NCBI GenBank assembly: GCA_963715995.1
Contig: OY970283.1
Coordinates: 1,116,001-1,180,000, forward strand
From: DATBDN01 sp963715995
Lineage (GTDB): Bacteria; Actinomycetota; Thermoleophilia; Solirubrobacterales; Thermoleophilaceae
Direction of reading: 5' to 3'
DNA length: 64,000 bases
Below are positions 22,272 through 29,355 of the stretch, piece after piece (position 1 is the stretch's first letter; the number at the start of each line of letters is the position of its first letter). Below the pieces are notes generated by a model, which was not told the origin of the DNA, made no database searches, and was given only the letters and a program-made list of their open reading frames with translations. Position numbers and translations under genes: made by a program.

Positions 22272-23027
22272 ATGCAGCCGGAGATCCATCTCGGTCCGCT
22301 CACGATCCAGACGTTCGGGATCTGCTTCGCGACCGGCTTCCTCGTGGCAGCCGGCGTGATCGGGCGGCGGTTCCGCGAGCTCGGCGAGCCGACGGACTGG
22401 ACCTGGGAGCTGACCTTCTCCGTCATGGCCGGCGGGCTGGTCGGATCACGGCTCGACTACCTGATCGAGAACTGGTCGAGCGTGAAGGACGACCTGCTCG
22501 GCAACCTCTTCTCGGGCTCCGGCCTGATCTGGTACGGCGGCGTCATAGGAGGAGCGCTCGGCGCCGTCATCTGGGCCTGGCGGCGCAACTGGCTCAGCTG
22601 GGCGCTCGCCGACGTCGCCTGCATCCCGCTGGCGCTGGGCTATGCGATCGGGCGTTGCGGCTGCCAGCTCTCGGGCGACGGCGACTACGGAATCCACTCG
22701 GGTCTGCCGTGGGCGATGGCCTACCCGAAGGGAACCGTCCCGACCACGATCGAGGTCCACCCGACGCCCGTCTACGAGACGCTCGCGATGGGAATCGTCG
22801 CGATGATCCTCTGGCACCTGCGCGATCGCCTGACGGGCGGCCGCCTGTTCGCGCTCTACCTGGTGCTGGCCGGCGTCGAGCGGCTGCTGGTCGAGTTCAT
22901 ACGCCGCAACAAGGACGCGGCGCTGGGCCTGACGATCCCGCAGCTCGTGTCACTGGTGATGATCGCGGGCGGAGTGGCGCTGGCGATGCGCGTGTCGGGC
23001 AGGCCGGCGCGCGTGTTACCGCGGTAA
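22272..23027 (+). CDS. lgt: Prolipoprotein diacylglyceryl transferase
   Basis: A 251-residue membrane enzyme that attaches diacylglycerol to the lipobox Cys of prolipoproteins. It has about seven hydrophobic segments, GLIWYGGVIGGALGAVIW (the H/YGG region), the signature YAIGRCGCQLSGDGDYG in place of GRIGNFINGELYG, a VHPTPVYE segment, and the terminal FALYLVLAGVERLLVEFIRR. The TAA stop lies inside the palindrome that opens intergenic element B. Lipoproteins in this window (8377, 40732, 58344) are plausible substrates. Confidence 0.95.
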   Translation: MQPEIHLGPLTIQTFGICFATGFLVAAGVIGRRFRELGEPTDWTWELTFSVMAGGLVGSRLDYLIENWSSVKDDLLGNLFSGSGLIWYGGVIGGALGAVIWAWRRNWLSWALADVACIPLALGYAIGRCGCQLSGDGDYGIHSGLPWAMAYPKGTVPTTIEVHPTPVYETLAMGIVAMILWHLRDRLTGGRLFALYLVLAGVERLLVEFIRRNKDAALGLTIPQLVSLVMIAGGVALAMRVSGRPARVLPR

Positions 23028-23170
23028 CTGCCCCAGGGCGGGGACATGGCGGTGTGTTTGGGTCGCTACGGACCAGGGCTCGAGCGGCGTGGCTCGCGAG
23101 CACCGACCCTCCGTTGGGCAACTAAGAGGGATCGGTGCTCGCTCGCGGTGCCGCTGTTGGTCTCGCTGGC
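23013..23170 (+). repeat. Composite intergenic element B, conserved head
   Basis: Plus-strand copy of the 9923-10105 element. It begins with palindrome GTTACCGCGGTAAC (23015-23028), which contains the lgt TAA, then the 24-nt identical block (23031-23054), a spacer, and the 73-nt block (23075-23147). The strong stem pairs 23096-23111 with 23126-23142 (16 bp, one bulged A) around a 14-nt loop. It ends with tggtctcgctg at about 23158-23168. Because it follows lgt directly it could serve as its terminator as well. Confidence 0.8.
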
Positions 23171-23185
23171 GGCGCCGCTCCTGGT

Positions 23186-23396
23186 CGCGAGTTTCACGTT
23201 AAGCCGCGTATATCGGCTCAACGTAAAACTCGCGAGCTTCGAGTGGCACGTTGACCGCGCGGTTCGCGGGTGAAGGTGCCACTCGGGCAGCGAGTGTGAC
23301 CTCGACCACGCTAGAGGTCGTTAACTTCACAGTCGCGGTCGCTGAGGAGACTTTTGGTCATTTGGACCGGTCATAGCCGGAAAAAGTGACCAGAAG
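23186..23396. repeat. Cluster of four hairpins in element B
   Basis: Hairpin 1: cgcgagttt (23186-23194) with aaactcgcg (23226-23234), plus inner acgtt/aacgt and agccg/cggct arms and a TAT-containing loop. Hairpin 2: gagtggcac (23241-23249) with gtgccactc (23276-23284). Hairpin 3: gacctc (23298-23303) with gaggtc (23314-23319). Hairpin 4: cttttggtca (23351-23360) with tgaccagaag (23387-23396), one G-U pair, and inner ccgg/ccgg arms. Hairpins 1 and 4 have the same outer-stem, internal-loop, inner-stem design as those at 9764 and 9821. No gene is evident here. Confidence 0.65.
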
Positions 23397-23436
23397 ATTG
23401 TGGGGGACGCGTTTCGCGGGCGGCGGGGGGCGAAAC

Positions 23437-23622
23437 GGGCGGCGACAGAACGCAAGCGCGACTCCAGCCGCCCCTTGGCCGAAGCAGTTTGCGCACCGCA
23501 GCGAGGGCCGGCGGGCGGCAGACCAGCGAGGGCCGGCGGGCGGCAGACCAGCGAGGGCCGGCGGGCGGCAGACCAGCGAGGGCCGACCGGCGGCAGACCA
23601 GCGAGGGCCGGCGGCACTGCGG
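23437..23622. repeat. Element B distal block with 25-bp tandem array
   Basis: 23437-23507 matches the distal block of element A. It runs into a tandem array of a 25-bp unit starting gcgagggccggcgggcgg: copies at 23501, 23526, 23551 (identical), 23576 (two changes) and a partial copy at 23601. There are no spacers, so this is not CRISPR. All three frames are open through the array, but 25 is not a multiple of 3 and the peptide would change phase, arguing against coding. It ends just before the methyltransferase stop at 23647. Confidence 0.75.
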
Positions 23623-23646
23623 GGCGGCGCGGCAGACGGCCGCGGG

Positions 23647-25059
23647 CTAGCCCCGGGGCCGCAGCGAGTACAGGATCCGCGACCCGCTCGGCAGCTCCTG
23701 CGTTCGCTCGATCTCGAACGACTCGCGCACGCACTGCTCGAAGAAGCCGCGGTCGTAGTCCTCGTGACTCACCCGCTTCGCGGACAGGAGCCGCTTCACC
23801 ATCGGGTCCTCGCGCGTCATGAACTCGATCACGACCTGGGCGCCCAGCGTCGAAAGCCAGTCGACGAACTGGCGCACCGGCACGTTGCCGGTGATCGAGA
23901 CGTGGTGCAGCAGCGCCAGCGCCAGGATCAGCTCGGGCTTGCCGCGGTCGGTCCAGGTCTTGCGCTCGAGGCCGCGCCAGCCGAGCGCCGGCGAGGGGTC
24001 GGTCAGGTTCATCACCAGCGGCAGGATCTGCTCGTTGCCCTCGCTCTTGAGGTCGCGGTAGAGCAGCTCGACCGTGGAGGGATCGAGGTCCAGCGCCAGC
24101 ACGGTGCTCGCCTGCTCGGCGATGATGCGCGAGTAGAAGCCGTCGTTTGCGCCCAGGTCCCATGCGAGCTTCCACTCGCGCTGTGAGGAAACCTCGCGGA
24201 TGAAGTCAGCCTTCGCCGCGTTGTCGCCGTCCTCGTAGGTGTTGTCGCCGCGGTAGGCGGTCCACACGGATTTGGGCGGATCCCAGTCGGTGGCCAGGAC
24301 CGTCTTGCGCACCTTCTTCAGGTTCGCCCGGACGAGCTCCTTGCCGAAGCCGGCTGACTTGAGCTCCTTCTTGACGTCGCCGCCGGTGCGGCCGCGCTGC
24401 GAGTACGACTGGTCGAGCCGCGCGTGGATGAAGACGTGCGTGAGAGTGCCCTTGCGGAAGCGGTCGCGGAAGCCCATCAGCGCGCGCGCCTGCGACGGCG
24501 TGATGCCCTCGAGCGCGCCGCGCATCCAGGGCTGGAACGGCACGCCCTTGTAGGCCTGGAGCATCAGCGGGTAGAGGAACTGCATGCAGAACTGGCGGTA
24601 GGCCGCCCATGGCTCGCCCGGCTCGAACTTCTCCCACGAGCCGATGTCCACGAACACGGGCCGCGCGCCCTTGAACTGCACGTTGTACGGCGTCGCGTCC
24701 TTGAGGATCAGGTCCTCGTCCAGCGACGCCAGGTTCAGGTCGAGCGTCAGCAGCGCGGCATCGCGCAGCATCCCGGGCGTCCACTCGTACGGATACGAGA
24801 CGAACGGGATGAGCTCGTGGCGCAGCACGGCGCCGTACTCGGACGCGCGAAGCCCGGCCGGCGCCTCGGCGCCCTCGACCTCCTCGGTGCGCACGATCTT
24901 GCCCTCCTCGACCAGCCGCGGGAACAGCTTGGTCTGAGCAAGCGCGCGCCAGTCGTCGAGGCCCTGCCGCGACAGCGCGCGGTAGACCTCGCCGTCGGCG
25001 TAGAAGATCGTGCTGTCCGGGTCCCGGAAGGACCCGGGTTCGACCTGTGCGGTACTCAG
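23647..25059 (-). CDS. Class I SAM-dependent methyltransferase, glycan-locus type
   Basis: A large methyltransferase (470 residues if read from CTG at 25059; 415 from GTG at 24894). The fold core is in the C-terminal half: WKLAWDLGANDGFYSRIIAE (motif I), ASTVLALDLDPSTVELLYRD, and ELILALALLHHVSITGNVPV. The N-terminal half carries a conserved kinase-like or accessory region (LNLASLDEDLILKDATPYNV, PVFVDIGSWEKFEPGEPW). Upstream of the GTG, 55 more codons read as conserved protein (GSFRDPDSTIFYADGEVYRA) with no ATG, GTG or TTG; only CTG, overlapping the upstream TGA, lies where a start is needed. Probably modifies a surface glycan or its lipid carrier. Confidence 0.85.
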   Translation of the reverse strand: MSTAQVEPGSFRDPDSTIFYADGEVYRALSRQGLDDWRALAQTKLFPRLVEEGKIVRTEEVEGAEAPAGLRASEYGAVLRHELIPFVSYPYEWTPGMLRDAALLTLDLNLASLDEDLILKDATPYNVQFKGARPVFVDIGSWEKFEPGEPWAAYRQFCMQFLYPLMLQAYKGVPFQPWMRGALEGITPSQARALMGFRDRFRKGTLTHVFIHARLDQSYSQRGRTGGDVKKELKSAGFGKELVRANLKKVRKTVLATDWDPPKSVWTAYRGDNTYEDGDNAAKADFIREVSSQREWKLAWDLGANDGFYSRIIAEQASTVLALDLDPSTVELLYRDLKSEGNEQILPLVMNLTDPSPALGWRGLERKTWTDRGKPELILALALLHHVSITGNVPVRQFVDWLSTLGAQVVIEFMTREDPMVKRLLSAKRVSHEDYDRGFFEQCVRESFEIERTQELPSGSRILYSLRPRG

Positions 25060-25244
25060 GACGACGACTCGGTCTGCGGCGCGGCGTCAGGCGTATCCTC
25101 GTCCGGCTTGCGGAGGTGGAGGAAGACGAGCAGGCGGCGCCAGTAGACCTTGATGGTCACTGCGGCAGCTGCCAGGCCACCGGCGATGACCTGAAGCATC
25201 ATGCTGCCGCTGCCGGGATCGAGGTATGCGAAAAGGGCTCTCAT
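25056..25244 (-). CDS. Small single-pass membrane protein, 62 aa
   Basis: MRALFAYLDPGSGSMMLQVI, then a hydrophobic stretch (AGGLAAAAVTIKVYW) and a basic/acidic tail (RRLLVFLHLRKPDEDTPDAA). The AYLDPGSGS...Q motif just ahead of the helix recurs in short proteins beside surface-glycan methyltransferases in actinobacteria, as far as I recall. Its TGA overlaps the CTG start proposed for the methyltransferase, implying co-translation. Likely a membrane adaptor that recruits the methyltransferase; function unproven. Confidence 0.8.
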   Translation of the reverse strand: MRALFAYLDPGSGSMMLQVIAGGLAAAAVTIKVYWRRLLVFLHLRKPDEDTPDAAPQTESSS

Positions 25245-25287
25245 TGCGGAATCTCCAGAAGAATCGAAAGACGGGGAAAGTTACGTG

Positions 25288-26721
25288 CTAGCTACCAGCA
25301 GCATCGCGCGGTGACGAAGGCGAAGCGCGCCGGACCCGCCACCCCCTTGCAGCGGACGCCAGCAACTCCGCAGAGAGGGTAGCCATGATTGCGAATTCTG
25401 CAACTGCGGGCACGAGGTAGCGCAACGCGAAACCCGCCCCCAGCGCGGCTCCAAGCAGGATTCCGAGCCCGATTCCCAGGGTCAGAAAGATTGCCGGAGC
25501 GAGCGGATCGCGCCTGCGCAGGCCGATTCCGAGCGCCAGCAGGCCGGCAAGGGTCGCCAGGGCCAGCAGCGGGCGGCTCGTGTGGACCACGCTCGCGTAG
25601 TGCCGCAGCGCGGCGGCCGGCGCCGACGCGTGGGTGCGCAGCGAGGGGTAGAGCCGCCTGCGCGTGGCGCGGTCGTCGAAGCGGATCCGGGCGCTGCGCG
25701 GGAACGCGACCGTGTCGTCCTCGCGGTGTGGCGCGTGCGGGCCCGGCCTGAAGAAGCGCAGGAAGTCGCCGGCCACGAGCTTCGCGTAAGCCCCCGGCCG
25801 GTGCGTGATGACCTGGCGGGCGAAGTGGCCGAGGATGCGATCGGTGCGTGCCTGCTCGTGCTTGTCGGCGCTGATCCCGCCGAAGGCGCGCCGCGCCGGG
25901 CTGCGGCGGTTGAACATGAAGAAGCTCTGGTTCTCGTGCGCGGCCTCGCGCGGGCGCGTGCAGAGCTTGCGGGCGGCAGGCGCGACGTCGATGCCGTCGC
26001 AGCTCGCGATCGAGCCAACGCGCCCGTAGAGGAACCAGCCGTTCGCCTGCGTCAGCCCGAACGTGCCGGTCACGTGCGCGTGCGCGAGGGAGTAGACGAG
26101 CAGCGGAACGACGAGCCAGCCCATCCCGGTGACCACGGCGCGGCGGCCCGGGCGAACCCAGGCCAGCCAGACGACCCAGGCCGGCAGCGCGAACAGACCC
26201 ACCGGTCGCATCAGGACCGCGGCCGCCAGCGCCGCTCCCGCAAACCCCAGCGCCACGGCGGCCGACGGCCTCGCCACCCAGCGCTCGCCGATCCGCCCGC
26301 TCGCCGCGAGCGTGGCCCACACGGCCAGCATCAGCGCCAGCGTGAAGAACGCCTCCGCGAGCACGTACTGCTCGAGCGCCACCGCCCACGCGTCCAGCAC
26401 CACGAACGCGCCCGCGACCGTCGCAAGCCACGCCCGCACGCCGAGTGCGCGGCAGGTGGCATACACCAGCACCGCAGTTGCGAGCCCCGCGAGGTGCTGC
26501 ACGGTGGTGATCACCGGCAGCGCGTGCAGAAGCTTCAGGATCAGCGGGTAGCCGCTGGGGCGCAGCGGGGCGAAGGTGACGATGCCGCTGCCGTGCGCCA
26601 TCGACAGATAGCCCCACGAGTCGCTGTAGAAGAGCGCGGGGCGGTAGGCGATCTCACATGCCAGCCGCAGCAGCGCCCCCGCCGCGATCACCAGCGCGAA
26701 CGGCCAGTGACGGCGCAGCAC
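25288..26721 (-). CDS. GT-C family membrane glycosyltransferase (GT39/ArnT-like)
   Basis: About 477 residues with some ten hydrophobic helices (WPFALVIAAGALLRLACEIA, AWLATVAGAFVVLDAWAVAL, PLLALATLAGLLALGIGL). The first extracytoplasmic loop has FYSDSWGYLSMA, the position of the catalytic Asp in polyprenyl-phosphate-sugar-dependent GT-C enzymes. A conserved middle loop follows (DVAPAARKLCTRP, FMFNRRSPARRAFGGIS). The GTG at 26721 is chosen; a CTG at 26727 overlapping the upstream TGA would add MT. Transfers a sugar from a lipid-linked donor on the outer face; acceptor unknown. Confidence 0.85.
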   Translation of the reverse strand: MLRRHWPFALVIAAGALLRLACEIAYRPALFYSDSWGYLSMAHGSGIVTFAPLRPSGYPLILKLLHALPVITTVQHLAGLATAVLVYATCRALGVRAWLATVAGAFVVLDAWAVALEQYVLAEAFFTLALMLAVWATLAASGRIGERWVARPSAAVALGFAGAALAAAVLMRPVGLFALPAWVVWLAWVRPGRRAVVTGMGWLVVPLLVYSLAHAHVTGTFGLTQANGWFLYGRVGSIASCDGIDVAPAARKLCTRPREAAHENQSFFMFNRRSPARRAFGGISADKHEQARTDRILGHFARQVITHRPGAYAKLVAGDFLRFFRPGPHAPHREDDTVAFPRSARIRFDDRATRRRLYPSLRTHASAPAAALRHYASVVHTSRPLLALATLAGLLALGIGLRRRDPLAPAIFLTLGIGLGILLGAALGAGFALRYLVPAVAEFAIMATLSAELLASAARGWRVRRASPSSPRDAAGS

Positions 26722-26723
26722 GG

Positions 26724-28370
26724 TCAGGAGCGCGTCTTGACGTAGAGCCGGCCCTGCACGGCACCGTTGCGGTGCCCCACCTGGAGGAAGTTGTTCGAGA
26801 TCTTCACGAGCTTGAAGCGCTTGTCGCGCTCGACCACGTGGATCCACTGGAGCGAGCGCCGCTTCACGAGCGACGTCCACGGGGCGACCCACTCGTTGTG
26901 ACGCGACGTGATCGGCCGGATCAGGTCGAGCTGCTGGCCCACGCGCATGCCGTCCAGGATCGGCACGAGATTGCGCTTCGCACGCGTCGCGCGGAGCCGC
27001 TTGACCGCGTCACGCCAATCCATCACCTGCGGGTCCGGGAACCAGCCGAGCTCGGTGGCGTAGCGCATGCCGTGCGCGCCGTCCTCGTTCATGTAGTGGT
27101 AGATCAGCGGTATCTGCTCGGGGTGGGTGGACAGCACGACGTCGCCCTGCTGCAGGCGAGGGGCCGTGTCGCCCACCACGCCCGAGACGTTGCTCTTCAG
27201 GAACAGCCGGTCGGGCTTGTGGGGGTAGAACTGGAAGCCTGCGCCCAGGATGATCAGCGCCGCCAGGCCGATCACCCCGGCACGCGCGAACGCCCAGCCG
27301 AGGAAGATCAGGAACGGGCCGACGAAGATCGCGAAGTAGCGCGGCACCCAGACGCCGGACGCCTGCGAGATCGTCCACGCCAGCCCAACGATCGCGGCGA
27401 GCAGTCCGAACGCCACCCAGCCGGCGCGATCGTCGTCGACACGCAGCCAGCGCAGCACCCCCACGGGCTCGTCCGCGCGTGCGGTGCGGCGGCGGGCCAG
27501 GATCGCCATGACCACTCCGGCGGCCGCGGTCACGGCCGCGATCGGCCACTCGTGCCTGCCGCCCGCGAGGCTCTGCGGGATCTGCTGGGCCGCGCGCCAA
27601 GTCGGGCCCGAAGCCCAGGGTGCCGCGGTGTGGCGCACCTGATAGAGGGCGGTCGGAAGCCACGGCAGGTAGAGCACGAACGCCCCGCCGAAGCCGATCA
27701 GCGCGTCGCGCAGCAACTCGCGCCGCTCGGGCGCCCGCCGCACCAGCATCACGACGATCGTCAGCGCCACCCCGAGCACGAAGAACGCCGACCAGATGTG
27801 CGTGTAGAGCATGGCCACGAGCGCCACCGAGAACGCCGGGATGAAGCGGCGCCTGCGCTGCACGAACGCGAACAGGAAGAACGTGGTCGTCGCCAGGCTC
27901 AGCAGCACCACCAGCGAGTACATGCGCGTCTCCTGCGCGTATGTCGTCAGGAACGGGTTGGCCGCGCACAGCACGCCCGTGACGATCCCGGCCCAGCGGC
28001 CCATCAGGCTCCAGCCGGCCCAGAAGCCGAGCGGGATCGTCAGCGTCGAGAAGAGAAGCGAGAGCGCGTGGGTGGCGTGCTCCTTGGTCCCGAAGAAGCC
28101 GATCCAGATGTGCAGCAGCATGTAGTAGAGCGGCGGCGAGCCGTCCTGGCGCAGCACGCCCGGGATGTCCAGGAACGAGTGATGGGCGATGCCGATCGAG
28201 AGCCCCTCGTCGATCCAGTACGCCTCGCTGAACGCGCGCGAGCGGACGTAGACCGACCACGCGAGCAGTGCCAGCCCAAGCGCGATCGCGAGGATCGCGA
28301 GCGGGCTAAGCCTGCGACGCCTGGAGCCTGGAGGCGCGGTAGCCGGCGAGTCCGCCGTAGCGACCGACAA
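26724..28370 (-). CDS. GT-C family membrane glycosyltransferase (GT39-like)
   Basis: About 548 residues. The diagnostic first loop is SEAYWIDEGLSIGIAHHSF (Asp-Glu of GT-C), followed by DGSPPLYYMLLHIWIGFFG, ten or so helices, and a periplasmic C-terminal domain (VVLSTHPEQIPLIYHYMNED, GRLYVKTRS). The open frame extends to 28448, but that would overlap the preceding gene by 143 nt; TTG at 28370 gives MSVATADSPATAPPGSRRRR, a natural cytoplasmic N-terminus before helix 1, and a 65-nt overlap. It ends 2 nt before the next GT-C gene starts. Together they suggest stepwise glycosylation. Confidence 0.85.
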   Translation of the reverse strand: MSVATADSPATAPPGSRRRRLSPLAILAIALGLALLAWSVYVRSRAFSEAYWIDEGLSIGIAHHSFLDIPGVLRQDGSPPLYYMLLHIWIGFFGTKEHATHALSLLFSTLTIPLGFWAGWSLMGRWAGIVTGVLCAANPFLTTYAQETRMYSLVVLLSLATTTFFLFAFVQRRRRFIPAFSVALVAMLYTHIWSAFFVLGVALTIVVMLVRRAPERRELLRDALIGFGGAFVLYLPWLPTALYQVRHTAAPWASGPTWRAAQQIPQSLAGGRHEWPIAAVTAAAGVVMAILARRRTARADEPVGVLRWLRVDDDRAGWVAFGLLAAIVGLAWTISQASGVWVPRYFAIFVGPFLIFLGWAFARAGVIGLAALIILGAGFQFYPHKPDRLFLKSNVSGVVGDTAPRLQQGDVVLSTHPEQIPLIYHYMNEDGAHGMRYATELGWFPDPQVMDWRDAVKRLRATRAKRNLVPILDGMRVGQQLDLIRPITSRHNEWVAPWTSLVKRRSLQWIHVVERDKRFKLVKISNNFLQVGHRNGAVQGRLYVKTRS

Positions 28371-29355
28371 GGAGGAGAAGTCCCGTGACCGTGATGGGGA
28401 TGAAGAGGACAAAGCGCAGGAGGAGCAGGAACGAGACCGCGACGCCATGGGAGCGCCCGAGCGACTTGGCCGCGAACAGCACGGCGGCGTCGAAGGTTCC
28501 CACGTAGCCCGGACCCGCGGGGATCAGGGCGACGAAGTTCGCCACGACCATGATGAACACGGCGCCGTCGAGCGACACGCCCAGGCCGACCGCGTGGGCC
28601 ACGAGGAAGTAGGTAGAGGCCTCGATCGCCCAGATGACGAACGTCATGCCGAACAGCAGGAAGCCCTCGCGGCTCATCAGGTTGCGGGTCGGCGCCAGCA
28701 GGCGGCCGATCGACTCGACGAGCCACTTGAGCCGCGGGTGCTTGGGCTGCGGGTGAAAGCGGGACGGGAAGAACGCGATCGCCGCGATGCCGACCACGAC
28801 GATGCCGAGCAGCGCGATCGGGCTGCCCGACACGAGCGTGCCGTAGGCGCCGAACGCGAACGCGATCGCGAGCACGGCGGCGTCGAGCACGCGCTCGGCG
28901 ATGATCGTGCCGAGCACCTCGCGCTTGGATGCATCGACGCGGCCTGCGACGAGGAACGAGCGCAGCGCCTCGCCCGCGCGCGCCGGAAGGATGTTGTTGC
29001 CGGCGTACCCAACCGTGACGATCGCGTAGGAATCGATCCGCTTCGGATGGATCGAGGTGTGGCGCAGCAGCCGGTGCCAGCGCTCGCCGCGGCACAGCGT
29101 CGCGATCGCGTAGATCACCAGCGCGCCCACCAGGGATGAGTAGGCGTGCGTGTCGCTCGGGATGCTCGGCAGCTTCTGCTTGGAGATCCACCAGCCGGCA
29201 GCCGCGAGGAACACGACCGAGATCGCCGTCGAGACCACCCGCATGAGCCGGCCGCGACGTGACGGAGCTACCGCGTCTTCGAACTCGTGCGGCGGGTGCT
29301 CGAACTCGTCGGGCAGGTGTTCGAGCTGGTCAGTTGTTGGAGCCGACGTCCGCAA
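28306..29355 (-). CDS. Flippase-like LPG-synthase TM-family protein (UPF0104)
   Basis: A 349-residue polytopic protein of PF03706 (the membrane domain of lysylphosphatidylglycerol synthase and of AglD-type proteins). Hallmarks: TLCRGERWHRLL, YAGNNILPARAGEALRSFL, GTIIAERVLDAAVLAIAFAF, VVANFVALIPAGPGYVGTFD. No aminoacyl-transferase domain is attached, so aminoacylation of lipid is unlikely; a lipid-carrier flippase or glycan-synthesis accessory is more plausible. TTG start overlapping the FAD enzyme stop by 26 nt. The N-terminus before helix 1 has an odd repeated acidic motif (LPDEFEHPPHEFED). Confidence 0.9.
   Translation of the reverse strand: MRTSAPTTDQLEHLPDEFEHPPHEFEDAVAPSRRGRLMRVVSTAISVVFLAAAGWWISKQKLPSIPSDTHAYSSLVGALVIYAIATLCRGERWHRLLRHTSIHPKRIDSYAIVTVGYAGNNILPARAGEALRSFLVAGRVDASKREVLGTIIAERVLDAAVLAIAFAFGAYGTLVSGSPIALLGIVVVGIAAIAFFPSRFHPQPKHPRLKWLVESIGRLLAPTRNLMSREGFLLFGMTFVIWAIEASTYFLVAHAVGLGVSLDGAVFIMVVANFVALIPAGPGYVGTFDAAVLFAAKSLGRSHGVAVSFLLLLRFVLFIPITVTGLLLLVGRYGGLAGYRASRLQASQA

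Noticed and set aside
23501..23622. Possible CRISPR array
   Set aside because: Units are directly adjacent with no spacers and no cas genes are near.
23386..24186. Plus-strand protein made of GGRQTSEGRPAADQ-like repeats
   Set aside because: The 25-bp unit shifts frame every copy, the frame runs antisense through the methyltransferase, and it lacks a ribosome site.
28306..29355. Lysylphosphatidylglycerol synthase
   Set aside because: Only the flippase-like membrane domain is present; the catalytic aminoacyl-transfer domain is missing.
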